64,000 bases of DNA from contig JAYKKI010000066.1 in NCBI GenBank assembly GCA_039881145.1, positions 10,183,001 through 10,247,000 of the forward strand, written 5' to 3'. Positions 1 to 12,480 of this stretch are shown piece after piece. Source of the stretch: Druceiella hillmani (taxonomy: Eukaryota > Arthropoda > Insecta > Lepidoptera > Hepialidae). How positions within the stretch are numbered: position 1 is the stretch's first letter; every line of letters begins with the position of its first letter. Position numbers and translations under genes: made by a program. Under the pieces are notes generated by a model. That model did no database searches and was not told the origin of the DNA. It saw only the letters and a program-made list of their open reading frames with translations.

Positions 1-335
1 CGATAAAAAAGTCTTGAATAAAGTTTGATTTCTACCATCCGATAAGAAATTTCATCTTTCATCCCCAGAACTCAATCAGATCCTAACCTTGCCAACAGTG
101 TAGTCATTTTGCAAAGTAATACTTACTAGTAGCAAACATCTTTAATCACGGTTGATTTAATAACTTAAGGGCTTCCATTGTTCACCTCCAGAACTCATAA
201 TCAGAACGTGACCCAGTAACTGGCGTAGTTATTTTGCAAAGTAACAACTACCCGCAGCAAAGATCCTGAATCCTGATTGATTTACAGCCTTTCATAAGGA
301 ATTAAATCATTCATTTCTGGTCTCCATCAACGTAT
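1..335. repeat. diverged tandem repeat, ~125-bp unit, cut by the window edge
   Basis: Parts of three related units lie in a row. CCAGAACTC occurs at 65 and 188. ATTTTGCAAAGTAA occurs at 106 and 231. A GTTTGATTT/GTTGATTTA/ATTGATTTA block occurs at about 23, 151 and 276. The spacing is 123-128 bp each time. Units differ at many positions, so the array is old. It runs off the left edge, so the copy number is unknown. Confidence 0.75.
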
Positions 336-3300
336 GTATGTAGAACCACTCCTATAGTACGCCCTTCCAAATAAAAAAAACAATCATCGAAATTGGTTCA
401 CTTGGCAAAGAGTTATCGCTGAAAATACATAAATAACAGATTCCGAAAAATTGAGATCCTCCTCCTGTTTTTGAAGTCGGCTCATGATTAAACTTTTACT
501 AAGATAAATTGTCTACATAGCTTTCACGAAATCTCTCTTAGATTAATGATTGTTACTTGTACATGTCACAGAGAATATTGATGGAAATGGGCTCATTAAA
601 GTAGCCCAACTAATCACATTTCTAACCTTATAGATTTCATTAGTAATGCCAATGTTGATAGCTCTGTGTAACTGGAATGTATGAGCACTTTCAAATTTAT
701 TACGGGTCATATTAATTGACCACAAATCAAAGGTTGGCGTTTATGTATTTTCACTGAAGACGTTGAATTGGTAAATGATAGTTAATAGATCGTAATTTTT
801 TTTAAATTTTGAATAGGTTATTTCAATCATCATAATTTATTTTAATTTAAATGTAAATAATAATTTAAGCATAACACAATAATAAAGTGCGTAAAAATTG
901 TAATAACATTATATTCATTTTGTAAATAAGAATACATTTGTTGCATTTTGTACGATTTAGAAATGTTGTCTTGCGAAGAAGTTTTGTGTAAACCCTGTTA
1001 AACCTTTTTAAATAAATGCGTTTAAAAACTGAAGAACATTTGCTGAATGGATAGTTGCTGAATGAAAGATAAGTACTTACTACTATTCAGATATTCCGAA
1101 TCAAAAAGTGTAGCTTTTTCTTTAATATTTCACCCTACCCTGGGTTTTCAACTTTTTGGAAGATTCAAGATTTTGCGATTTTTCCGACTACATTTCATGT
1201 GAGAAATGGACAAACTTCTTATATACTATGGATGTTCCTTTCAATAGAATTTTTGATATAGGATCAGGACCCTTTTTAAACATTTTGTAATTTTTCAGGA
1301 AAATATTTTAAAATTTTCAATCAACTTTGTACAAATTTAGTTGTAGTCAAATACTTTACCCTTCATTTGATAACCAATCTCTGTAAATAAACTTTGTTTC
1401 TTTGATAATATTTTGAAGTGGTGTGATCCCTTTAGGTAATATTACGCTGTAGACTTTTTTAGTTAATGATCTTTTCTAAAAAGTTTGAAGGTACATAGTT
1501 AGACTTTTTAGATAATATATTGAGATAATCATCTGAATAGTCGAACTTTTAAGGAGTTTATTTTTTACTAACTCTTGACAAGACGCCGCCTTTTTAAAAT
1601 TCAAGGGAAAATCACTTTACTGAAAAAAAATAATTCTTTAATATATTTTTGTCTCATTAACATAAAATATAAATTTTGCCTCACAGCAAATTTAAATGTT
1701 TGCCAATGAGAGATCAAGAAATTAAAACGATATTTGAAAATAACAAAAATTTTTTTTAATTTATGACGTATTTTACAATAGTCATTTAGCCTTTTTTCTG
1801 TTTATTTTTTATGTTTTTTTACATGTACTTCTATATTATTTGTTTTATTTAAATTTTTTTATTGTTGTTTCATTAATCGGTTAGGGTATCAATGTATACT
1901 ACATCTAAAGTATTATTAAAATGCGGGAGTAAAATAAACTGTTTCCGAAGTTCCTTGTCATAATAACCCGTCTTGTAGTTGTCCACAAGTACTCTGAAAA
2001 AGTAATCTAACCTTAAATCTAATCTAATTATTCTAAAACTTTATATTATAAATTGAATATTGTTAGAGCTAATTATATTTACACTGGGAACTGTAACTAC
2101 TTGAAATGGAATGGTAAATTGGTGAGAATAATTGGGATAGCTGAAATATGTGCTACGACAATGTCCGATGACCCGCTTAGGTTATCAGCTATTGCATTTT
2201 TGCATTTTTGGCCAAATCACCTCTAGAAAAGAGTTTCACAAATTTTATTTTTTTACTATATTAATGTACATTTGTGGGTATCAGAAGTATATACGTAGAT
2301 ACCACGAATGGTTCATGAAATATCTGTTGCATATTTGTAAATAATCGCAGGTCGCCGGAATATGTTGAATCCCAGTCGGGATAAACGGTGGTTGGTATAA
2401 CCATCGTTGCAATTAGCGTGAGCAATGTTTTGTTTTTTTTTCTCAAAACCTAAGATTAAATGTTTAGTTACTGAAGATAGCCTTTTTATTTAGTTAGTAC
2501 AGTATATGTAATTTTATCACTTGTTATAAAATCAAATAAAACATTTGAATGCATTCCGGCAACAATTTTCAGCGTTTATCAACATCAATTTATACAGATT
2601 TATTAAGAACGAAGTGTCTGAGCCTCAAATATTAATTTTCTTCTGTGTTTTTAAGTCATTCAGCCATCGCAATCTTAGCTCCCCAACTGAACGACTGTCT
2701 TGCGATTAAGCCCCGTCTAAGTTATCCACCGGTCTCTTGTTTATTGTATTCGTACAAAGCCTTTCCAACTGAATATCCGAGCCTTAATGTCCACTATTAT
2801 TGAAGGATTTTAAAATTAGTTTAGTTCTGTATAACGAATTATCCACCATAATCGAACTTCCTAAGTTACACCATAGATATTTTTATGATTTTCAGTTTCC
2901 ATCTGCTCAAAACATTTTATCTTTAATAACAAATAATATTTTTGTTTTTGCTTAAAATATTTAGTATGTGCCTAGGATATATAACTCAAACGTTTACATT
3001 TTTTGTGTAGGGTTTTTATCTACCTGATACCAATACCAAAAATAGCCTATATTTGTCATGGATATTCTTTTATCTGCTTCTAATATAAACTGCAATTTAT
3101 TATCTTTGGTAACTGATACAAAATGTTATCTGTGGTAACTAATACGTTCGCAAAAATTGTGATAAAGTTAGATATAGCTTGAGTTCTGTAAAAAAAGTAA
3201 ACGATTCTAATAGATGTGCCACAAATTCATTAAAGCTCCCTAAAGTTAATCGTTAAAATGTTTACAGGGAATAAAAAATATTTACTAAATTTAGGCCCAG

Positions 3301-4258
3301 TAATCTTAATATAGAAGTATATTTCAAACAACGGTAACATTAATTTAAAGCTTGGCAATATAATTTCTATTTTGATATCACGGTCATGGTTATTGGTTTT
3401 ATTATTTCAATTAGTACATTAGTTAATTTTCACAGTTTGTTCCTAATTTTTCATGAATGTTATTAGTTTTTAATATACATGTATGGCATGTGTATATAAG
3501 CGGTATGTGTTAGCTGAAATAAAAAAAATGACATACTATTTCTATCAGTATAAAATAGGCAACCGTTGCAAAATTCAAAATGTTTTACATTCAAATGCTT
3601 TATTACTTTTTACATTGTTAATCATTGTATGGTGCAATTCATAGATTTCAAGAAACATAAATAAGTTTATTCAAATTTTCCTCATGAGACGTTAAGATAT
3701 ATTATATATAAGTTCGACTACTTAATATCGAAAACACTAAATAAGTAAACTATCGAATAAACTAAATTGTCTCATTGAAGAAGTTTCCAATAATTCTGAT
3801 TACTAGAGAAAAACAATTAAATTTTCATTACATGTCAAAACAAAACGTAGAAAAAATTATGTTGTATATGAAATAACATTCATATAGAGTTAACCTCACT
3901 TCATTTTTGAGTCAACTGACAATCGAATTAATTTTTATTTATAGACCTAATAATTTCTTTCAAACTATCTTATGAATACTTATGATGAAATATTTCCCGG
4001 TGCTTTATCGCATTATAGATACTGTAAGATTTATTTATTTAATGACTTCAATTTTGTGAAGGATATTGGGGATTTGATGGCAAATACTACTTGAATAATG
4101 TCAGCTCACCTATCAATTGTAACCAGGTTAGTTCAATTATATTTAATCTTAATTTAGCTTTAAAATATATTTTTAAATTACGGAGTTAATACAACTTTTT
4201 GACGAATTATTGTGTATATGTAAAAGGTTAAGGCCGAAATAATTGTTTCAATCCTAGT
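336..4258. other. AT-rich intergenic sequence, no supported feature
   Basis: I saw no coding motif, RNA gene or clear repeat here. Open frames at 543-725 (-), 2150-2344 (+) and 2261-2446 (-) are about 60 codons, overlap on opposite strands or lack recognisable motifs, and look like chance. Confidence 0.6.
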
Positions 4259-4324
4259 TCACAATTAAATGAAACTACGTGATGTAGTATTATTTCTACT
4301 TTCTTTAATTTCTTTACCACGACC
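4259..4324 (-). mobile_element. Penelope-like element fragment, copy 1 (3' part)
   Basis: This stretch matches, base for base over most of its length, the outer part of the repeats at 30480-30600 and 61348-61420. On the minus strand it runs from GGTCGTGGTAAAG through ACTACATCACGTAGTTTC to CATTTAATTG. Homology stops at GACC (4321-4324). The hammerhead-like core of the other copies predicts cleavage between 4321 and 4320, so this copy begins at almost exactly that point. Assignment to Penelope-like elements is an inference from the ribozyme-like signature seen in the full-length copies. No coding part is present. Confidence 0.6.
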
Positions 4325-4930
4325 ATCAATCCTAATTATTTACCGGACCATTATAATAACATTTTAATGATAATATTATGCTGATTTAACAAGTTTGGAC
4401 TGTCACAGACTTGTGCATGAAATCAGAATATTGTGTATGTTAATATATTTTTTGCAAATGCTAGCGGGATTTAATTGAATTTCGATACATTCTCCTAATT
4501 CCTAAATTGAAAGTAGGGAAATGTTTCTCTTCAAAACGGCAGAACAATTTGTCCAATTAAAAGAGACCTTGAAACACCGTAGGTTTAACATAATATCTGC
4601 TTCGAAATCGCATAATCAGTTTCGTAAACACTGAAAATAATTACGTATAGCGTACATCGTGATCGTATATGGCACTGACGCGACTACATAAATAAAATTA
4701 TACACACATATACATTATGTAAACACATATATAAATATCTTAGTTTTTATATCCCTTTTATTGCTGTTACATTTAAGGAATTGTTAAATATGATTACTAA
4801 ATCGTTCCATCGATTCCATTGTTATCGTACCAGGCTTGCACAAAGGAACAAAAAAGATACAAGAAAATTACTTAAAATGACTTTTAAAAGCGATGAGTTA
4901 TGAAGTAACGGTATCTTCGTAACATACAGT

Positions 4931-4982
4931 TATATCCATAGATGTAATATTATATATAAATAGTATATCCATAGATGTAATA
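4931..4982. repeat. 33-bp tandem duplication
   Basis: TATATCCATAGATGTAATA occurs at 4931 and again at 4964. The spacer is AT-only and gives a period of 33 bp over about 1.6 copies. It is a local duplication with no sign of function. Confidence 0.8.
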
Positions 4983-7900
4983 GGATTATCAATATTTCTT
5001 TTAGATAATTTTATTCTGTTACATCGTAGTTACATATTTTTCAACTATTTTGTGCGTATTTTTACTAGTCAAACATATTTTATTTATTTTATCTCATTTT
5101 AATTTCCACTCAGATATTTACTGAAAAATATGAGCCCACTACATTTTTCGAATCGTTATTTCTTTTAGTATTTGCACGAGCTCTTCTATCTATATATGAA
5201 GAATAGAATATGCAATAAAATTACTTTAATTTCTGTTATTCTAGTTTTTCCTAACTTTCAAATAAACAATTTGTTTACCGAAATAAAGGATATATTTTTC
5301 ATATATTAGAGGTATGTATTTTCGAAAAATTCTAAATACCCTGTGCAAAACCCAGCAAATGATTGTATTTATCTTAAATATTATATAATGGTAGAATTTA
5401 TAGTGTAATATTTTTTTTTTCCATTTCATTCAATAAATTTTAAAAATACGTTCCTAAACACATTTCTCTAATGAAATATAAATCCTTGAGACAAACATAG
5501 CATACTTAAAATGAACGAAGTCAACTTGTCTCTAAGTGCTGAAGAAAATATTAAAACAAATTATTCTATTTTTATGCAAGGAAATTTACGTATTTTATAC
5601 CCATTTGTTTCCTTTAAATTTAATTATGGGTATAATTGGACGTAATTCCCTTCAACTTCTACGGAAATCGCTTCTGATAAACTTTTTAAATTATTTTATT
5701 GTAATAATATATTAATAACACCTCCGGTCTAGCAACACTTTATGCTCTGCTCTATTACGTACAAATAAGAAGACATAGTTTATTCCGTCTGCCTAGGGCA
5801 CGCACAAATATCATACAGAGCTCGTCTATTCTTCGATCAATCGATACTGTACGTGATCTTGATGTTTTTTTCTGCCCTATAAGTACTTGCTATTTGTGGA
5901 CTGGTAATTACCCATTTTATATTAAATTTTAAATGATGTGTGTTTTTTCTGTTTTATTGAATATGGTTTATATTATAATTTAAACTATTTTTCTTTGTCA
6001 GCTGTTGTTTTATCTATATGTCTAAGCATTGGAATAACTTGTCTGTTTTATAATTAAAAAAAATTTAAATATAATTCCCATAGACATCTGTTACATTACT
6101 AAATTTATGTAAGAATGTATATTGCAATAAAATTGTATATTGTATTAAAATGTAATCTATATTCTGTCCGGGAAAATATACACTAGATACACATGTCAAG
6201 GATTGATAAACAAGACGATCACGGATATACTCACTCGAGGGATAAAACATGACTTAAGTTATTGCGACTCGCGGCAGTAAAATACAACGCGTGACAAAAT
6301 GCGACTTGTGTTTTTGGTGAAATATTCGAGTGTTGTAGCGTATAAACGTTTTATTACGTAACAAATAGAACAGTCATTTGTTTAAATATTGATAACATAT
6401 TTCCGCTAAAGTTTTCAATACTGACATAACACTTTTGAAAAGGTAATATTTCAAATATTTTTGAAATTTAACTTGAATGCGAGTACAAATTATGGTTAGG
6501 TTTAAGCATATATCCTGTTATTTAAATAATGATATAATAAAGTAGCAAAAACAATTAACTGTTCAGGAAAACCTATATTAACCACTCAATTAACTTCATA
6601 AATTTTTAGAAAGTAAAATTGGATTTGTGGAGGACGCTCCTGCTATCGGCAAAAGGGAATAATACGAAATACAAAAGCTACACTTATAATTATGAAATAC
6701 AGGCACATGTAAAATATGAACATACTTCCATAACTTTATAAGAAAGCTATAAAGTACATATGTCAAAACAGCATAAACTAAGTAATGTTTTGTGCAGAGT
6801 TTGAATTTCAAGTCTTGCAAAGGAAATGGTATTATATTTTTTTTATGTGAGATGAGATAAAATATTAATGAAGTGTTTAAAAAGATTATTTGAACACTAA
6901 GTGTTAAAGGTTACAATTAATTTTTATAAAATAGAATGAATGTGACAGTAATTTTTCGTAAACTGGAAAAATATTATATTTCTGTTGTTAACTTATTTGC
7001 TATCATTACTCTATTTAATTCGAAGTTGTACTTTAAAACACATATTTTAAAGGTTTATTAAGAATTTTAACAAAAATATTATTAACTATACTGGACTCCG
7101 TAGCAAGTGTCAGTCTAAGAGGTAAATTCAGTGGTATTTTGCAAAACCTGCATTATTGTGGATGTTAAATTATACGACACATTGCACAAGGGACATATTT
7201 AATTATTGGAATGAATTTTTAAATAAATATTTAATTTACTTCAAAATACACGTTTAAATCGACACTTCAACAAAAAAATTTAGTCAAACAAATTCAATGT
7301 TTCTGCGCAAAAATACCTCGCCATTTAATAGATTTATGTTCGAAATTTAGTGAGTTTCTTAATAAAATTGAAATTTAATTTTGTTATATAAATGACACAA
7401 AATATCTTATACCAGTTCCTAAACTAGCAATTAATTTTGTTCCTCGACGTTATATACATCGTTATTTTTGACCCAAGAAACAAGCATAAATTAATTAAGG
7501 GACTATAATTTCCAAACAATTCAAAAACTCCTCTAAGAAATATTTATAAAAAATGAAATAATCTTGCATAAAATACTACATATGTTGTGTTCGTATAGGT
7601 TAAAATATAGTGCAGGTAAAGTGCAGAATTTTCCCCTGGATTTTCTAAACAATTATTTTTTCTAACTTTAATCCCAGTCGAATAGGAAACAAAGTTTCCA
7701 AATTCATTTCAAAATAGTGTGAATAAACATCAGTTTTATGAGATAATTTTACAACAATATAATCCAAAGATATTTTGTTTTAAATCAATATAATCAAAAG
7801 AAATCCTAAAATGTTTATTTGAACTGTATTAGCACAAAACTGTTTCGAAACCATCAAGTTTTGAAAAAATGAGCTCGACAAGAGCTGACGACTTACTGCT

Positions 7901-8939
7901 AAAACGGTAAATGTAGCCTACGTCATAGGTAAAGCATTAGAGTTAGTAATATTGTTAAATATGCTATGTTGCATATTTGGGGGCATACATGGGGGCTAAT
8001 ATCTACATTTAGGAATAGTCTAAATTGAGATATAAATTTAAACAATTTATTTTATTGAATTTTTTGAATCATACGGTTGAAAAAGGAAAATCTTCTGATA
8101 AAGTGTAATAAATCGCATATAGCTCAAAATTAGCATTAAAAAAATTGGATAAAAGTTTCAATGCGGTAAATAAATTACTTTTTTCCTGCACTGAATAATC
8201 GTTATGGAAAATGTTATGCTCAAAAGTCAATTATAATTGCAAGTAAAGAGCCAGGTAAAAACATTTGTCGACTCATCTTTTCTTATTTTTTATAATTATT
8301 TCACTGCATTCGAAAAATATTGAGTAGTTTACAATTAGAATAAACTAATTAGGAATACATACATTACCTAGATACAATTTCGAGGCGAAAGAGATGCACA
8401 TTTCGCAATATGTAAATATCGATACATTACAATCAAGTTGTATATAACGTAACAGTCTAACTAAACTAACTTCTAAACCAAATAACTTTTATATTATACA
8501 TGTTGGATGTATATCTCACTACTATTGTAACATCTACTGATATCTAAACTAATTCATGCATACATTGGTATTTATTATTCCTTCAACGATAGTCATCTTT
8601 ATCGATTTTCCTGCATTTTTCCACGACGAACGACCGAATGGCCCTTTTGGCTTTGCAATGCAATTGTAAACTGTAATTTTTGGATGGCTAGATTTAGGAT
8701 ATTACTAAAAATATAGATGTTTCTTTATGTATAGAGTGTTGTATGTGAGAAGTTAATGAAATGTCAATATAAATCAAAATAATATTTAAAAATATAACTC
8801 ATTTATAAACGATTTTATTTAGCTTCGCTTTAAGTATACGTTTGCTTCACCGATTCTTACGAAACTTTGCACACATTTTCTACGCCTGTGGCATAAATGA
8901 TGACCATAAATTTAACCTTGGATTCTGAAATACTGATAT
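4983..8939. other. AT-rich intergenic sequence, no supported feature
   Basis: No recognisable gene, RNA or repeat was seen. Short frames at 5241-5429, 6065-6250 and 6596-6820 (all minus) are rich in Ile, Tyr and Lys, as expected of AT-rich chance frames, and show no domain motif. Confidence 0.55.
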
Positions 8940-9240
8940 TGAAGGGCTACTGACTTCTAATCTGCTAGTTTTAAATAAGTAACGTGGGCTAAAAGCAGAC
9001 TTTGTACTTGAACTATAAGTTCCAATTTCTAAGTCTTGAAACCGTGGGGTTATTGCGTGTCTAACTTATGAGGCTTGAAGACCTGCTGGTTTTAAATTAG
9101 TCTCAAGAAGAAACTATATCATTGAACCGCAAGTTCAAATTTCTTAATCTTGATGCTACAGTATTACAACATGCCTAAATCATGAGACTTGATCTTCTTC
9201 TGATTTAAATTTATAAAGTAGACCTCAAGGTAGAAGTTTA
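8940..9240. repeat. diverged tandem repeat, ~112-121-bp unit
   Basis: CTGCTAGTTTTAAAT at 8962 recurs as CTGCTGGTTTTAAAT at 9083 and, weaker, as CTTCTGATTTAAAT near 9196. Between them the units share an AGTTC-AATTTCT-A-TCTTGA block and a CTAA-T-ATGAG-CTTGA block. There are about 2.5 copies with substantial divergence. The unit length is close to that of the repeat at 1-335, but I saw no sequence similarity between the two. Confidence 0.65.
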
Positions 9241-9600
9241 GATTCTCTGTAATTAAGAAACAAAACTTTTTTTTAAATATCGGGATTAATACACTAATAT
9301 TTAAATATATATGCAAGGCCTAATTTGAGTCTCGTAACGTTTCTAAAGATTTGATAAGTGCAATAAAATCAAATTAAGCACATATATTACACTACAATGT
9401 TAAAAATTAAATAAAAATTAATAAACTTTCTGAATAGAGTAGATTTTTGTACAATTAACATTAGAATAAGAGCTAATTAATAAATATGATTCACACAAGA
9501 AATAACAAGTTCAGTTGGAGATTTCATCCGACTAAAATTAAATCGTGGAGTGCATTTAGTCGAAAGTTACATGGACGCAAATTTATCATATTTCACTCTT

Positions 9601-9603
<3 letters not shown>

Positions 9604-9693
<90 letters not shown>
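9604..9693. repeat. (TA)n microsatellite
   Basis: About 90 bp of alternating A and T with one TACATA interruption near 9643. An 84-codon open frame across it (9486-9740) is an artefact of the repeat, which translates as alternating Tyr and Ile. Confidence 0.97.
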
Positions 9694-9696
<3 letters not shown>

Positions 9697-10955
9697 CATG
9701 TAAGTTCGAGGTTTATCTCACTTTAATGCTGTTCAAATAAATTATTTTGAAGCGCAGGGTCATAATTAGTTTATGTATGAAGCGTATAGCTAAGGATAAC
9801 AGGACGGATACCGGATATATATGATATATATGCCGATGCCGTTGCGTGTTCTCTGGTATATGTCATTAACGAAAAAGAAATGTCACCCATATTTTTATCA
9901 TGCTTTCAATTCAATTTGCGTAGTATATTTATTACCATGTATATCTTGTTAGGTTGAAATATTTCCATCACTTTTCATAAAAATATTGAGTAAGAATATT
10001 TTCTAGCAGTTGATTCATTTTGTGGCAAGTTTAAAGCTTTTAATGCGATCTCAATATGTTGTATTCAAATTTATATAAATAACAGAAGTGAACAATTTAA
10101 AAAAAAAACTTTTCGAATTAAATATTTACAACCACTAACTTAAAAACTTCTGCATATCAAAACACGTGTAAGAATATATTGATAACATATTTCTACAACT
10201 CAGTGGTTCAAAAATATTTACATTTTCCAATTAACTGAACTGTTTAAGTTTTCATAATCTTCTTTAATTACGCCTCAGCTGTTCAATAATATTGTTCAGT
10301 GAACAGAAACTATCTGTTTGTTGCCGCTCTTGGAAACGGCTAACTTGACGGAAGCTGCTTTCGATTGATGTAGTATATGGATTTGCCAATGATATTTAAA
10401 TTGGAATGCAATCCTCCCTATTACTGTCTGGCATTTACTTTATCTGGTATATATGAGCATTTAATGATTAATGTGGGATACTTGTAGAAATTATTAAAAG
10501 TATAAAATGGAATGTGTAGTTCAAGGTATGGTATTTACACCTAGTCAGGCGGTTAAAATTACCAATCCTTTATATTTTTCTCAGTGACGAGAACTTACCT
10601 CAAAATTAATTATATAAGGGGAAGTTATTAAATGTTTTATTTATTTATTATTTATAAACCACATATACTAAATCGGGTCAATTTACAATTCGTTGAATCA
10701 TTACTTTTTATTCAAATATTATATTTATTTAAGATAATAATATTAGGGTACACATTCGAATCTCAATTAAATTATGAATACTTGGCAATAAAAATAATTA
10801 AGCTAAACTGATAATATTGAATTATAGCCTTTTCACGCGATTGCTTGTACTACTCGTTGACAAACTTTAAATCATTAGCTTGCCCTATGAGAAAAAGCCA
10901 AAAGTTTGATTATAGTTTATAATTATACAGTTAGTAAAACCCCACGTTCACGGAA
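9694..10955. other. AT-rich intergenic sequence, no supported feature
   Basis: Nothing recognisable was seen. A slightly more GC-rich patch at about 10310-10380 has no coding frame or motif that I can name. Confidence 0.5.
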
Positions 10956-10991
10956 AAATGTATATCAATGAAATTTCATTGATATACATTT
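10956..10991. repeat. perfect 36-bp palindrome, no loop
   Basis: Two 18-bp arms meet at AAATTT (centre between 10973 and 10974). The left arm is AAATGTATATCAATGAAA, the right arm is its exact reverse complement, and symmetry ends at the next base on each side. It could extrude as a cruciform. An arm this long is not expected by chance in 64 kb. Confidence 0.95.
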
Positions 10992-11292
10992 GCTGAAAAA
11001 AATTACAATAATAAAATAATCCTTTCCAAGTTAACGAGGTACCTTTATTTAAAATCTATATAATTTACTACTAGATTGTATTAAAAAGTAACACCGCAGA
11101 TAATATTTATCAAGTTTAGTATTTCATTAATCTGAGAAATGCGAGTCCTGGTGTCTTCCTTTCGGTTGAGTAGCAGTCGAGTATATACAGAGTTCATCCG
11201 AAAACTAAAGTCAGTGATTATATTGTGAAGTAACTATTACATTGCAGTACGCTAGGACCGGTGTTGAGAGAGTAAAGATCGGTGGAGGGAGA

Positions 11293-11390
11293 TGCTAGCT
11301 TAGGCGCCAACATCAAGAACTGCGGTGGCTATTTATTCAGATGTCTGAATCTGAATAAATAGCCATGGAATTTATTGATGTTCCCTAGCA
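11293..11390. repeat. imperfect foldback with 17-bp perfect inner stem
   Basis: The inner stem is TGGCTATTTATTCAGAT (11326-11342) against its exact complement (11349-11365), with a 6-nt loop. Further out, AACATCAA (11309-11316) pairs with TTGATGTT (11375-11382), and TGCTAG (11293-11298) pairs with CTAGCA (11385-11390). The whole could be the remnant of a ~100-bp hairpin. No terminal repeats or target-site duplication were recognised. Confidence 0.85.
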
Positions 11391-12159
11391 GATAAAGAAA
11401 GTACTAAAGAAATTAGTAGTGTAATTTTTCACCACAGACTACAAAGATTAGACGGGAAGGAGCACCTTTACAAAAAATAATACGAATAATAAAAGATAAT
11501 ACTAACTTCGGCCATATGTAATATTTGCGTTTCACATTATTTAAATAGAAATTTCTTAGTAATAGTTAATTTTACGATATTGGTAAAGCACAATATTTTC
11601 ACAACGAAACGATTTTATTTGAAGATATAAAACATTTTTTTATTATGACTATGAAATAATTTTATTCTTGGAGTAAAGGGAAACTTAATTGCAGGAAGTA
11701 ACTTCGTACAATTATTACATTGTTGTGATTAATTGCAGAGCTTATGGTTCAGAAATAGCCGTAAGCAGAATAAAATATGCATATTTTTTCTAATATTCTT
11801 TTATCAATTTCATTAAAATATCATAAAATTTTAAATGCAGGAAATAACTTCAATTACGTAGTATTATATTCACAATTTGAAGTAATAGTGTAAAAATAAG
11901 ATATGGAAATTTATTAATCTTAAGACATATAAAATTACACATTTTTCAACATTTGGAATGCAATGAATTGTTTTTTTCTTTGTCCAAACATATTCATTGC
12001 GTCTTAACTTGCTTTTAATTAGATTTTATTTAATTTGTTTTGTTGTGGTCTGCCTACAAAAAATGTTGTAATAGATATTTTATCCACTTCCCAATAAGCT
12101 GAAAAATTGAAATTTGTGTTAAATGCGTGTTTCAGGAGACAAAATATAATGATGGTGGT
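11391..12159. other. AT-rich intergenic sequence, no supported feature
   Basis: No coding motif, RNA gene or repeat was recognised between the foldback and the next tandem array. Confidence 0.5.
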
Positions 12160-12480
12160 ATCAGTATGTGATGATGGACAAGGAATGTAGGAAAAAACTT
12201 ACTTAACGGCGAATAGCAGACTAATGATTTGTCTTTTCTATGTTTGTTGGAGAAAAATCAGGATCTGAAAATAGAAATGATAGGTGGGCAAAGGGTCGTT
12301 TCATAGTGAATAATAGGTGTATCTAGTTTGCTTTTGATTCACTTGCTTTGCTAAATTATTTATTTGCGGTTGGAGACTAGGATTTGATGAAAAAATCTTC
12401 TTAGCGGTGATAGTAGACCCATAGAGTTTCAATTCGTTTCACTTGCTTGTTAAGTATTTCGTTTGTGTTTCTTATTTGTA
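12160..12480. repeat. diverged tandem repeat, ~100-bp unit, three copies
   Basis: AAAAAACTTACTTAACGGCG at about 12191 corresponds to AAAAAATCTTCTTAGCGGTG at about 12390. A middle unit near 12290 shares the GTGAATAATAG and TTGATTCACTTGCTTTG blocks with the last unit (GTGATAGTAG and TTCGTTTCACTTGCTTG). The inferred period is about 100 bp. Divergence is high, so the unit boundaries are approximate. Confidence 0.55.

Noticed and set aside
9486..9740. 84-codon open frame with a Tyr-Ile run
   Set aside because: It is the translation of a (TA)n microsatellite. The same applies to frames at 16509-16778, 16629-16814, 38118-38420, 42735-42920 and 50858-51118.
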